NCBI GenBank assembly: GCA_037176905.1
Contig: JBBBWG010028810.1
Location: 2,297 to 54,111 of the forward strand
From: Azolla pinnata
Taxonomy: Eukaryota; Streptophyta; Polypodiopsida; Salviniales; Salviniaceae
Direction: 5' to 3'
Length of the DNA: 51,815 nt
Positions 39,716 through 51,481 of the stretch are shown piece after piece. The position numbers and the translations under genes were made by a program. Every line of letters starts with the position of its first letter. The first letter of the stretch is position 1. The notes beneath the pieces were generated by a model. That model was not told the origin of the DNA. It made no database searches and saw nothing but the letters and a program-made list of their open reading frames with translations.

Positions 39716-39809
39716 CTCCTTCTGAAGCTTCTTGTTGAAGCCATCGTCTTCTCCTTCGATCTGCTGTTCTGCATCTGCCCCGTGTCCCTGCCATGCCCCT
39801 CCCCCTTTC

Positions 39810-42800
39810 ATGGTGTGCTCTCCTCCCCTGCAACAACAGCATGGCCTCCTCGCACAGCCCTCCCTTCACCATCTCTCTTCCATCGCGTCGAGATGCATCA
39901 CGGACGGAAGCCTCGCCCACCTTCCCCGCTTGTGTGGCTTCGCCCGGCGGATTGGCATGCGCGACGTCCGCCGCGCCCGGATCGCTTTCGACAGATTGGT
40001 TTCCGGGAATCAAAGCTCATGGGACTCTCTCATCCGAAGCCACATCGAGCACGGCGATCTCGGTCGAGCTTTCGTGTTGTATCAGAAGATGGGGGAAGAA
40101 GGCTTGCAGCCCAGCAGGTATGTCATGGTTATGCTCATCAAGGCCTGCACCCAACATAAAGATTTGGAAAGAGGCGTGCAGCTACATTTCCATGTCTGGA
40201 AGACAGAGCTGTATCGGAGCGATGTTTTCATCGGCTCGAGCTTGGTGGACATGTATGCTAAATGCAGATCGTTCAGGAGAGCCCAAGAGGTATTCGATGA
40301 TCTTCCGGTTCGGAATGTGGTCACATGGAATGTGATGATCACTGCTTACACAACAAGTGAGCGTGTGAGCGATGCACTGCATTCTTTTGAGCAAATGCAG
40401 CTAGAAGGCATATCCCCGAATGCCGTCACGTATATATGCGCCTTGAAAGCATGCGCAAGTGTTAGAGCCATAGCAGTCGGGGCCTGGATCCATGATCAAA
40501 TCCAGCAGAAACGCCTGCTTGAAAACGATTCCATCCTCGGAAACTCGTTGGTTGATATGTACGCTAAATGTGGTTGTATGACAAAAGCACAGGAAGCATT
40601 TGATGATATTGTGGATCGGAGCTCAACCTCATGGAACACGCTGATCGGAGGATATGTGAAGGATGAATGCTGTGATGAAGCATTGGCTTGTTTCAAACTG
40701 ATGAAGCTCGAAGGCACTGCGACGGATGGGCTTACATTTGCTTGCGCTTTGAGAGCTTGTGCTGGTATCGGTGCCATAGATGAAGGTAGAGAATTGCATG
40801 AGGAAATCAAAAGGACAGGAATGAAGGATCTGAACGCCATCATAGGTAATGCATTGGTCGATATGTATGCAAAATGTGGATTCCTGAGTGAAGCGACCGA
40901 CTTATTTCAGGAGATTCCAAGCCGAGATATCATCTCGTGGAATACTGTTATCGCTGGTTATGCTAAGTACGAGTATGAGGAGGAAGTGCTCAATTATTTT
41001 GAACAGATGAAACTCGAGGGCATTGCACCGGACATCATCACTTTCGCCTGCAGCTTGAAAGCTTGTGGAAGCATCGGGCTGACAGAAAAGGGTCGAGAAA
41101 TACATGCTGAGATCGAGAGGAAAGGTCTTGTAGATATGGTTATCAGCAATGCTCTGGTCACTATGTATTCGAGATGTGGTCTGCTTGCTGAAGCAGAAGA
41201 AGTATTTGGGAATCTTCAAGAGCAAGGCATTGTCTCATGGAACGCAATGATTGCTGGGTACGTCAGTCATAATCGTAGTTCAGATGCCCTCCACTGTCTT
41301 GAACAAATGCAGGTCGAGGGTGTTTCTCCAAACACTATCACATTGGTATGTTGCTTGAAAGCATGCGGCAACTTGAGATCAGGAGATGAAGGGACAAAAG
41401 TACATGTTGAGGTTATGAGGAAGGGTCTTTTGGAAAACAGCCCAGTATTAGGCGCCGCATTGGTGGATATGTATGCGAAAGCCGGCTTTCTTATAGAAGC
41501 ACGAGGGGTTTTTGACAGTCTTTCCAGCAAAGGTCTTGCAGCATGGAATGCATTGATCTCAGGCTATGCTGAATGTGAGTGTGGCGAGTTTGCGTTAGCT
41601 TGCTTCGACAAGATGCGAGCAGATGGCGTCACTCCAGATGCCGTGACCTTGGCATGCAGCTTGAAAGCGTGCGGCCACATTGGAGACATGGAAACAGGCA
41701 GCGAGATCCATCGGGAGATCAAGAAAAATGGGCTCCTGGACAGAGATATTGTCGTCGGTAATGCATTGCTCGACATGTATGCCAAGTGTGGATCGATCGC
41801 CAAAGCATGCGAAGTGTTTGAGCAGCTTCCTCTCCGGAATGTGGTATCCTGGAGTACATTGATAGCATGTTATGCGAAGCATGATAGAGCCGAAGATGCC
41901 CTTCAGTGCTTTGAAGAGATGAAGCGGAAAGGAGTCTTGCCAGATGCTATAACGTTCGCATGTAGTTTGAAAGCATGTACGTGCATCGGTGCCCTAAGCA
42001 AAGGAATCAGAATACACGGTGAAATAGAAAAGCTAGGTTTGCTAGGAAGAGATTCTATAGTTGGCAATGCATTAGTCGACATGTACGCAAAATGTGGCCG
42101 CCTCCACAAAGCCAAGGAGCTGTTTCTTAGCCTTCCGAGCCGGGATGTTGTGTCATGGAATGCACTGCTTGCCGGGTACGTAAAGCATGAAAGGGACGAA
42201 GCTGTGTTAGCTTCCTTTGAGCAAATGCAGGCAGAAGGAATCTCCCCAGATTCCGTCACATTGGCCTATGTGTTGAAAGCATGTGGGAGCATGGGCGCCG
42301 GTGGGAAGGGCGCACAGATACATAATGATATAGATGGCAAGATCCTTGCAGAACAAGGTCTTACCATCAGAAATGCGTTGATGGATATGTACGCCAAATG
42401 TGGCTTGCTAAGAAAAGCACGTCGAATGTTCGATGAGCTTTCAGATCCTGATATTGTCTCGTTTAACGTTTTGATGGCAGGGCATGCTCAGCTGGGTCAG
42501 TGTGAAGATGTTTTCCGTAGCCTCATTACTATGGAGGCAGTAGGCATGAAACCGGATTCAGCCACGTTCCTTAGTGTTCTCCATTCTTGCAACCATGGTG
42601 GCCTTCAATTGCAGGCCCAGCTATTCTTCAAGGCCATGATAGAGAACTATGGCCTCATTCCAACAGTCGAACACTATACTTCGATGATCGACCTATTCAG
42701 TCGGGCTGGCCAGCTTGAGAAGGCCTTGGCAATGCTAGAAAAACTGCCGTTGCATCCAGATATTGTGATGTGGTGTACATTATTGGGTTCCTGCAAGAAA

Positions 42801-42974
42801 TGGGGCGATGTATGGCTTGCAAAGCTGGCATTTGATAATGCATTAAGTTTAGATGAAAAAGAAGCTTCTGCGTATGTCTCAATGTTCAATATATATGCAA
42901 ATGCCCATATGCACAGTGATTTACATGCAGAAGACAACCCGTGGGAATGTGATACCTTGCTCAAGTGTAAGTAA
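39810..42974 (+). CDS. PLS-class pentatricopeptide repeat protein, intronless
   Basis: A 1054-aa intronless frame. The first in-frame ATG after the upstream stop (39723) is at 39810. The N terminus is Ser-, Arg- and Gln-rich without acidic residues, compatible with an organelle transit peptide. The body consists of roughly nine P-L-S triplets of about 101 residues each. They are recognisable by repeated LVDMYAKCG (S motif), SWNALIAGY (P start), FEQMQLEGISPD and KACGSIGA segments. The last part (WCTLLGSCKKWGDV to YVSMFNIYANA) is an E1 domain. The usual E2 and DYW domains are missing and the frame stops shortly after. Such proteins bind single-stranded organelle RNA and guide C-to-U or U-to-C editing, splicing or cleavage. 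Without DYW it would need a partner in trans to edit. The target RNA is not inferred. The gene is convergent with VPS15, stop codons 335 bp apart. Confidence 0.95.
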   Translation: MVCSPPLQQQHGLLAQPSLHHLSSIASRCITDGSLAHLPRLCGFARRIGMRDVRRARIAFDRLVSGNQSSWDSLIRSHIEHGDLGRAFVLYQKMGEEGLQPSRYVMVMLIKACTQHKDLERGVQLHFHVWKTELYRSDVFIGSSLVDMYAKCRSFRRAQEVFDDLPVRNVVTWNVMITAYTTSERVSDALHSFEQMQLEGISPNAVTYICALKACASVRAIAVGAWIHDQIQQKRLLENDSILGNSLVDMYAKCGCMTKAQEAFDDIVDRSSTSWNTLIGGYVKDECCDEALACFKLMKLEGTATDGLTFACALRACAGIGAIDEGRELHEEIKRTGMKDLNAIIGNALVDMYAKCGFLSEATDLFQEIPSRDIISWNTVIAGYAKYEYEEEVLNYFEQMKLEGIAPDIITFACSLKACGSIGLTEKGREIHAEIERKGLVDMVISNALVTMYSRCGLLAEAEEVFGNLQEQGIVSWNAMIAGYVSHNRSSDALHCLEQMQVEGVSPNTITLVCCLKACGNLRSGDEGTKVHVEVMRKGLLENSPVLGAALVDMYAKAGFLIEARGVFDSLSSKGLAAWNALISGYAECECGEFALACFDKMRADGVTPDAVTLACSLKACGHIGDMETGSEIHREIKKNGLLDRDIVVGNALLDMYAKCGSIAKACEVFEQLPLRNVVSWSTLIACYAKHDRAEDALQCFEEMKRKGVLPDAITFACSLKACTCIGALSKGIRIHGEIEKLGLLGRDSIVGNALVDMYAKCGRLHKAKELFLSLPSRDVVSWNALLAGYVKHERDEAVLASFEQMQAEGISPDSVTLAYVLKACGSMGAGGKGAQIHNDIDGKILAEQGLTIRNALMDMYAKCGLLRKARRMFDELSDPDIVSFNVLMAGHAQLGQCEDVFRSLITMEAVGMKPDSATFLSVLHSCNHGGLQLQAQLFFKAMIENYGLIPTVEHYTSMIDLFSRAGQLEKALAMLEKLPLHPDIVMWCTLLGSCKKWGDVWLAKLAFDNALSLDEKEASAYVSMFNIYANAHMHSDLHAEDNPWECDTLLKCK

Positions 42975-43309
42975 AGTCAGTTCCAGCAATTCAATTCTAT
43001 CGAGTCATTTAATCCTGTGACCTCGATCTTGTACGGTGAAATTGCATATTACAACAAAAATTGCACGAGGTTAATGCCAAATTTTGTCAATAATTATGGA
43101 GAAAGATATACACCATACATTTCAGTTGGTAAGTGTTTTTGATGCTCTGACTACTGTACAACATCCTTTTGATGACACAGACACTGACCCCAACTTCATA
43201 TTTTTTTTGTATTGCTTGCAGACATTAAAATGTACTTATTACATCGTGTCAACAGAGTTTTTTTTACAAGTGTATGTACAAAGCGTTTTGTAGATGTAAC
43301 TCGTAACTG
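42975..43309. other. Convergent spacer between the PPR and VPS15 genes
   Basis: A 335-bp gap that must hold both 3' untranslated regions. Nothing else was recognised, apart from a T-rich run near 43200-43210. Confidence 0.6.
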
Positions 43310-46300
43310 TCATCTCCAAACTTTAATCGTACCATCGCGACAGCTTGAAATGAGAAGCCATTGGTTAACTTGAGCAGAAGCTAGAGATAACACAGAGTCT
43401 CGATGACACCCAACGGTATCTATGGCAGCTGCAGCATAGCATCTCCTATCCGCTACTTTACTCCCTGGTCGACGAACAAGGATTTCCTACCGTTTCACAA
43501 AAGCAACAAGCCATCTCTCAAATCCAGTTCCCAAAAACTGTGGTGTTATACATCAAAATTTTCCGCAAGGAGAGGCAGTTATGGCATTGTTCAAATCACT
43601 GACACTCTTAGAGTTCAATTACTGTCCCAACTGCCATCGATTTTTCATTATTTTGTGATTTTCTAAAAGGATTTTATATCAACTTAGAGATTGTAAAGCT
43701 CAAATACAAACGTCATACATGAGCTAGCATGCATTCTAATTTCTAGTGTTTCTTCTTTTACAAATGATAAGTGAAACAGTTCGTTTGTTGATTGAACAAA
43801 TAAATTAGTATCATTATATACCTGCGCAACTTGCACACCTGAAACCATCCTGCAATCATATTTGAATGTTTCTATGGCTGCTGAGACTTTGGGGCCGCAA
43901 ATACAGTAACTTCGATCAGGCCTGTTAATTGAGGAAGCCATCAATTTTAAAGGCATCGCAAAAAGAAACAATAGATAAACAAAATCTTTATAAAGGAAAG
44001 AGCTATTTTGGAACTGATATCCTAACCGAAGTGTTTTAAAAACTCCCATCTCCATGTAAACAAGAAGATTAGCATAATGTTCAGGATATTTTTATCACCT
44101 TAAGCGATCCCATATTCTGACTTTGCAATCTGTGCCTCCAGTAAGAACGCCAGCTCCACCAGAGAGAGAGAGTAACGCACGAACTCCAGAGAGACGTGGG
44201 GGTGGCTCATTTAAATCATCCAGTCGGTAATCACTTCGCTTTAAAATTTCAACATGCTTTGATTCATTAGACAGGGCAGGCTTTGGACGTACCAATGCTG
44301 CAGGAACCTCAGAAACTTCTGCATCTGATGTAGCGCTTGCTAAACGGAGAACCTAAAACCCAATTGAAGTTGTTAGGGTGCTCAAATTTAATTGACCCCA
44401 GTTCCAGAAAAATTGTACGAAGTTTTGTAAGCATTATCTGATAGCATCAAAGATGCCAAATACCTGCTGGCAAGAACCATCTTCTGCATTCCATATAGCA
44501 ACTTCATCTCGACCAGCTGCAACATAGAGATATGGCCTTGGCATTGTTGGTGACATGGGATCTGCCTGAGATAGTATTGGGCATATGCTTTCCACAAAGC
44601 AACCAGCAGGATGTTGCCAGGTGTTAACTGGAATCTGAAACCTGAGATCCCATAAAGTAAGCACTCCCCTCTGCGTTGCCGTCACAAACCAATTATGACA
44701 AGAAGCGAGGGCTGTACAAGAAATATAGCCTTGTGAAGGTTTCGCCTTGAGACTCCATGCATTTTTCTGTGCTCTCAAGTCACATAAATGGATTCCATTA
44801 CGTTGAGTAGTATACAAAAGCATTGCAGGTCCGTCAAGACTATAGTTCTGGAGTGAGAGAGCAGATCCTTCCTGTGTTTCAATCTTTCTCACATCCACTA
44901 ACCCTGAACATTTCTCTACACCACCACTAGCTCGGGCGACATGATCTACACTAAAAACATGGATTATACCAGTGCTCGATGACGCGGCAACTTGAGGCCC
45001 ACTGCCAATCATGCACACACCCAGAGCTTTCCCTCCAAGCAAGGAGTATGTCAGCCTGGACTTAAATGATATATTACTTTCTAATCTTTTGCAGTCCCAT
45101 ACTTTCACATTACCATCATCGGAAGCACTGACAAAAAAAGAGTTGTCATGTGACACAACTACCTTGTTCACTGCTCGTTGGTGCTCTTGTAGATGAGCAA
45201 TCAAGACACCGCGTGGACGCCATTGATTGTCAGGAATAGATGGAGAAGTGAGTGAATGGCCAAGAGGTGACTCTGTTGTTGGTTGCACTGATCCTCCCGA
45301 TTCAGAATTTAAATTAGATGCACTTTCTGAAATTGAAATTCTATTAGCACCTGCAGATCGTGATAGATTCAATGTTAAACCTTCAGGTTCACCTTCTGCC
45401 TCAAACATTCGGCGCGGGCCAAGAGAAATTCCAAAGGATGACCTACCCATCCCCCTAGATGCTGAAATTCCCAGCTGGCTTTGAGAATCAGATCCTATTA
45501 TTGGCTCTGATAAGTTTCTATCTTCCCATGGTGAAGAAGTCACACTTGGAAGGTTATTAGGAGTCTCTGATACCGTTGCCATGTAAATATGCTGAGCTGT
45601 ATGTCGCACATTAATGATTCGATTCCAGTCTTCACTAAAAGAAACTGATGCCTGAGTGTCTCCACGCTTCTCATTCAAGGGCACAGAATATAAAGGAATG
45701 CCCTCTGATGAGCCATCATAATTGGAATAAAATCCAGCTCCAACACCTGCATTTGTTCCAATAATTGAACTTTGCAGTTTCTCTGAATTGTCCACCTCCC
45801 GTGTGTGCCTTCGGCTCTGCATCGTACTAGATAGATTCCGAATGTAGCCTTCCATGGCTTTCATCTTCTCTCCATCATCAGGTTCTCCGAAAGGTGGCCA
45901 ATCCCCTGATAGTATGGGGCTGAGAAGAGATTGCCTGCTGTTGTTTCTTGTGTTCATTGGCACTATATTGTTACCATCTCCAGCTGTTTTTTGTTGTTCA
46001 TTCTGCACCTTGCCTGCTGCATCAGTTGGTTTGATTTTTGTTTTGGGAGATACATCACGTTTCTTAATATCTGACTTCCCTGATGGCGCTTGTGATTCCA
46101 CTGCATCACTGACGACACGATCAAACATTTCACGTGACATGGCTGGCTTAAGACAAGCTGACAAGGCTGATTCCACACACAAAGAGATTGGTTCCCTTCT
46201 CATGAAAGGAGATAGAATAGGTAGTAAAAATGCATGAGAATCAACAAGCTCTAGGTTTGCCCCTGCAGAAGCTATGAAAGTAATTGCAGACCTTCTCACC

Positions 46301-49300
46301 CACTGACTTGGATGACATAGGAGAGGAGCAGCTCTCTCAACTGCTCCTAGTAGAACCCTCTTCCTTAAAAGTTTGTGTTTACATATGGCTGCCAAACATT
46401 CCAGAGCATTCACGCTGACGGTTTCTTCCACAGCACTCAAGGCTTGCTCAATATATGGCAGAAGGTAGTGTTCCACACTTGTCTGTCCCACAAACATGCA
46501 GACATGGATTATCTGCTTAAAGAAAACAGCACGCAGCTGTTCATCTCTGTCATTAAGAAAAGCAGGAAGCATTGGCAGTAGAATATCATTGCACTGCTTT
46601 TTACCAAAGAATTTACTCAGCTGATCGACATGATGTAGCAATGCTCTTCTAATGGTAGGACTCTGCTTGTGCCCCATGACAAGCTCTAGGATGATGCGAG
46701 AAATGGTTTCTTGCATCTGAGATAACTCTAGTGTATATCTGGCACTATTCTGTCTTTGTAAGCTTGGATTAACTTGTGTTTTCACTGCCCCAGCAGCAGT
46801 TTGCACAGATTTATCCAATACTCCAATTTCTGACATGTATTGTGAGCAGTCAAGAAAGCGTTTTGCTGTCTCTGCTATTTTATAAACATTATCAGCATAG
46901 CATATGCGAACACTCTCCTCTGGATCATCTGGAACCATGGAGAGAAGAGGAAAAATATATTCGGGGAAGATTTTAGAGTCACTCGGGGGAAAATTCTGGA
47001 CTAGAGCCAGAACATTGCAAACTGCTTGCAATGCAGCGCATCGGACAATGGCTACTGGATCAGATAACAATGCTATCACATAGGGTAATACGTGCTGTAG
47101 ACGTGTTTCATCATCTATGTAGAGGCATGATTTATATAGCAATTGCACTGCCGTACGCCGTGCTTGAGGAAGTTTCACGTTCCGTATACTTGCACAAAGT
47201 AAAGATCCTATAAGTACCATACCTTCACAACTCCATCTGGCTGGTGTATTACCAGGAACACTTCTATCAAAGAGAAACTTTTCACCTTTCTGCAAGTTCT
47301 GTAAGAGGTAACAGAATATGATCAGTAATATTCCTCTGGATCATCATGGCAACAAAGCTAAAACTTAGAGAAATGCCTATCCTAAAGATGAATTGAATAT
47401 ATACTCCAGTTGGATGTTTGATTGAGTAGATATTGGTAATAAGATAATTGATATTCTTGGAGGTAAAATGGTACGAGATCTCCACTATTCTAGTTTCTGA
47501 TTGCAATCAGTAAATGTCTTAGGTCTAGACACTAGAGATGCAGCTTTCCACCGTTAGAAAAATCATTCAACTACATGTAAATGTGGTCTAGACAATCAGC
47601 TTACCTGTGACTCATCAGCATTATGAGTTTTTGACCATTGGGAGCTTCTGCTGATCACGCTTATATGCCCAGGCAAAGGGGAATTTGGTGAATCCAAGTA
47701 CATATTACCTTTACCCTCTTTAACAGGTTTAGGAAAATCGTAGCCAGCTCTGTCAGTTAACGAACGTTTTGGGACTGTTTTACCATCCTTTAATAGGGCA
47801 GCTATCTCATCCACAAGAACATCAGGGAATGGTCTAGAGTCGTCCTCATCCTGTGTTATAAATGTAGCTCTTACTTTTTTATCTGATACGTCAGTTTCTG
47901 TAATCTTCTCTTCCACCTTGTGCAAGTCATGCCGATCCTTAGCGACACCTGCATCCACTTGATCTTTATAGATACCAGACGAGCTGTCTATCATTTGTTT
48001 ACAGATCTCAGTAAATGCACTTTGTGTCACAGCTACCTGTAATAAATCCAAAATCATCTCAAATATCCTATGCAATTGTAGGATTAGAGAAAATCTGTTT
48101 ATGAAGGTAACTCACTCTTGTGTCGATGTCAAGTGGAAGCAAACAAGAAAAGAAACTGTGGAGGAGTGGTGTGAAATAGGTAGGAAATACACGAGGTGTC
48201 CAGTTTCGAATGTACTGCTCTGGTGTCAAGCGCACCCCAGGATCCAGTTGAATCATGTGAAGGATCATCTCTCGTATACCAGCATCATCGACCTAATTTA
48301 CCCAGGAATAGGTACAATAAACCAAGTACACATTGATGAAGAAACAACTCTTTGATATTCACCTTCTCCAGTGATGGTGATGGGTCATATTGTCCTCTTC
48401 GGTATGCAAGGAGTTGCGACAAATCAAAGAGTGCTTGGCCTTCCAGGAAGAGCTCTGCAATCACACATCTGTATCACAGTATCTCGTAAATACCTGACTA
48501 AATAGCCCCATACCTTAACGTTATTTTATATGAAACATTTGATGTAAGGTGGAAACCGTGGACCACTAACCCAACAGAAAAAATATCCATGGCAGGTTTT
48601 AGAGCCCCATTTGTAATGGTCGCTACATCTCCACCTGGTTCATAAAACCGCTGATACATTAACAAGTAAAGAAAATTATCAGGTTCATAAGGAAATCATT
48701 CATGTTGCCCAAATATGTTGGAAAAAGAACCTATGTTTTTTTAGAATGCATATATAAGTAGAAAGCAGCCTCCGAAAGAGGCTCGTTGTGCAGTTTTAGG
48801 AAATCATAGGCCCCGCACCTCTGGTGCAACGTAGCATCGACGTCGTCCTCCGGTGTCAAAAAAGAAAGAAAAATCAGCAGGATCATCCACAGGTAAGAAT
48901 GTAGGCTTAAATGATGCAAAGTCTGCAAGGTATAGCCAATTCCAAGATGTAACAAGGACATTTTCGCACTTAATATCTCCTGCAGATGGATAATGATGCC
49001 TAGTTAACATAAGATCCAAAGTACAAAACTGGCATTTACATTTAAATACAAAGCAAAAGAGAAACTGTAGGATAGAGAACCCACCATGACAAACAAAACG
49101 TTCATGGCTTTGCTTCACTGCAAGGAGCAACTGTGCAATCAGAGAGTTCAGTTTGGCTATTCCATCAAGCAAGGAACTCCTCCACTGTCACCCTCCACAT
49201 TTTCTAAAAGTCCTTTCCCCCCTAACCAAAACTTACATACACTAATTTCTCCGGTATGAAACCAAATGATATAATGGTACAGTACCTGGAATGCAAGCCA

Positions 49301-50757
49301 TTTTTTTTCAATCGAACTTAGGAAAGGTCGGGTACTAATGCGATCATGCAAATTGCTGAAGAAGTATTGCCGAAGAAGATATGCAGCTTTGTCTGTCTCT
49401 AGCCATAGCTGCAAGTGGATAATAATAAATCCACCAAATGCATATATATAAGGAAATTTCAACTCAATCCATTTGTATTATTATCTCAAAGGTAATTAGA
49501 GGTTGGAATTACTTGGAAAGGCCACACATGTGAATGCTCAATCTTGCTGAGCTCCTCCCTGATCCTATAAAGCCTTTTTTCATGCTCCTACATCAAAATC
49601 CAAATTCACAGAGACAAATTAAACAGTCTGGTGTATAGATATAAATAAGCATACATAAAGAGACTGATGTATAGCCCCTACATAGAAAGAATAAAAGGAA
49701 GGTAACTAGGAAAGCAGAATTGCCAAATGAAAATATAAACTATCAGGTGACAGCTACTATAGACATTAGGACAGCTGTCAAGCAGGACAGGCATTTATTC
49801 TTCTAGAACGGCTGTAATTGGAAGACCCATGTATTCAATGCAGTGTGCTGGGCATTTGTATTTAAACATGTTGATTTTCACGTGTAAACATTGATGAATA
49901 ATAGAAGTAACTTCTGGATTTCCACTCTAACGTTCTTTTCATATCTGCATGTGTTTCAACTCTGAGGGTGTGCTCCTTTCATGTTACGGTTGCAGGCAGG
50001 TGACCCGTGTGACCACATCCCAGTTTGGACTACGTCAGAGTAATAGAGTGTGAGAATAAGCAAAGAGGTTAGATGTGAGGGCCTAGACATATATCTAATC
50101 ACCCCCTCGGAGAGGACAGCACATGCGGTAGGGAAAATCCTGTGTGTACACACACAGTATCTACTGACTAAACGGTTACCCCCATTGTTTCGGGCAATTG
50201 AACAAAAAGGAATAACACTATTGATGACTAGGATCTTTTGAGCATACTGCTTTCCAAATCTCGTGAAGAAAATAACGTTTGACAAAAACAATCACCACTA
50301 CTCCATTCCATTTCTCCACACAAAAATATGCCTTCCCATGTCTATTTACTGTCTAGATCATGGAAGTCCGAAGCATTTGTAGCAAACATTCGAGTAAATA
50401 GCACCTGGCATATAGTCCCAGCTAATAGGATGATGATTTTCATCTTTTACTCGCAGCTTGGATGAAATAAATCACGAGTTTTTGGACAAAAGAAATAGAG
50501 AATGAGCCATGCATGGGATCCTATTCTCATCATCGAAATAATAAGAGTTAGGACTGTACCTTGAGATCTGGGAATTCGCCACGTTTGAAGTAGACTTTAA
50601 CGACAACAAGGCCTTCATCATGGATGCAAAGCACAGATTTGAGAAAACGCCCACCGCCAAGAGGCTCCTTCAGGACAAGATTGCATGTGGAAGGGAGGTC
50701 ATGGAGATAATACTCAGAGGCAGATGCCTGGGTTGTGCGAGCTAGCTTATTTCCCAT
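43310..50757 (-). CDS. VPS15: VPS15 / PI3-kinase regulatory subunit 4
   Basis: This is the regulatory pseudokinase-like subunit that holds VPS34 PI3-kinase in the autophagy and endosomal complexes on membranes. Exons on the minus strand: 50757-50560, 49587-49513, 49408-49286, 49130-49085, 48979-48819, 48650-48571, 48468-48363, 48292-48116, 48036-47605, 47298-44464, 44352-44099, 43921-43822, 43486-43310. They total 4764 nt = 1587 aa (Arabidopsis is about 1494 from memory). It starts MGNK, an N-myristoylation signal. The kinase domain spans about 1-320, with degenerate loop LGGGRF (33-38), Lys54, catalytic-loop HGDIKCEN (147-154) in place of HRD, and DFA (167-169) in place of DFG. HEAT repeats follow at about 480-870, then a low-complexity linker and WD40 repeats (about 1150 to the end, for example [15 protein letters not shown]). 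The C terminus [12 protein letters not shown] to KVWR matches the family end. Residues 467-1411 sit in one 2835-bp exon. Confidence 0.95.
49588..50559 (-). other. VPS15: VPS15 intron 1 (972 bp)
   Basis: The donor is GATCTCAAG|GTACAG and the acceptor is GATGTAG. AT-rich, with nothing recognised inside. Small frames on the minus strand near 50000-50290 show no domain. Confidence 0.75.
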
Positions 50758-51440
50758 CCCTTATGAGGCAATTACGCATATTCATTGATCACATCCAGAG
50801 ACTTGTTGATGAAGAAGAAGAGCTTGTAATTCTCAACCCCATTGATGGCGGTATGTATCACATCGCCATTTCTGTGGCACAAATAACGAGAAAAAGAAGG
50901 GTGTTGATGTCGATGATAAGATCTTACTCCTTTAGGAGTCCTCCTTTCACGAGCGTATCTTTTTGTCGCAAACTGAATTCTCAAAGAAGAAGAAAACTAC
51001 GATGATGATGACGATGGTGATGACAAAGAACCATCTTGAAGCAGCAGCCATAGTAAGTTTTTTGTTATCAGACTGACCTCTCGAGGAAGAACGAACGATG
51101 ATGATGATGAAGAAGACGACGGATGATGATGAAATCCAGTTCCCGCGTCAGTAACTGATATTTGCGTCTGCACGAGGACCTCTTTCAAGTCGATGAGCTG
51201 TCCAATAGAGAAATTCAGAAGCAAGAGGAGGCGACGGGAGCTTACGCCCTTACCCGTCGGTTACACGATTCACGTGTCTGTTAAGCAGGCGGTTTCTCCC
51301 GTGAGGAGGGCAAGCAGAAGAGGATGTGCTGCGGCCGAGAACGAAAGAAAAATCGAGGAGGAAGGCGAAGACGAGGGAGGAGCCATGGAAGCTGCAGCGG
51401 AAGTGCAGGAAACGCAGATCCGCCGTAGAATTCCTACTTC
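50758..51440. other. VPS15: Upstream region of VPS15
   Basis: Probable leader and promoter. Contains GAT/GAA-rich tracts (51000-51017, 51097-51131). No start site was assigned and no second gene recognised on the plus strand. Confidence 0.4.
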
Positions 51441-51481
51441 TTCCTACGTATACGTATATACGCTCCGCAGCTTCGACCTGA

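Noticed and set aside
39732-39809. Upstream extension of the PPR frame to 39732
   Set aside because: The frame is open but begins at TTG, not ATG, and an in-frame stop lies at 39723. The first ATG is at 39810.
38835-39811. Minus-strand open frames of 230-276 aa rich in HPWSIHGPSM
   Set aside because: These are translations of the ATGGACC minisatellite. Similar frames exist in several registers on both strands.
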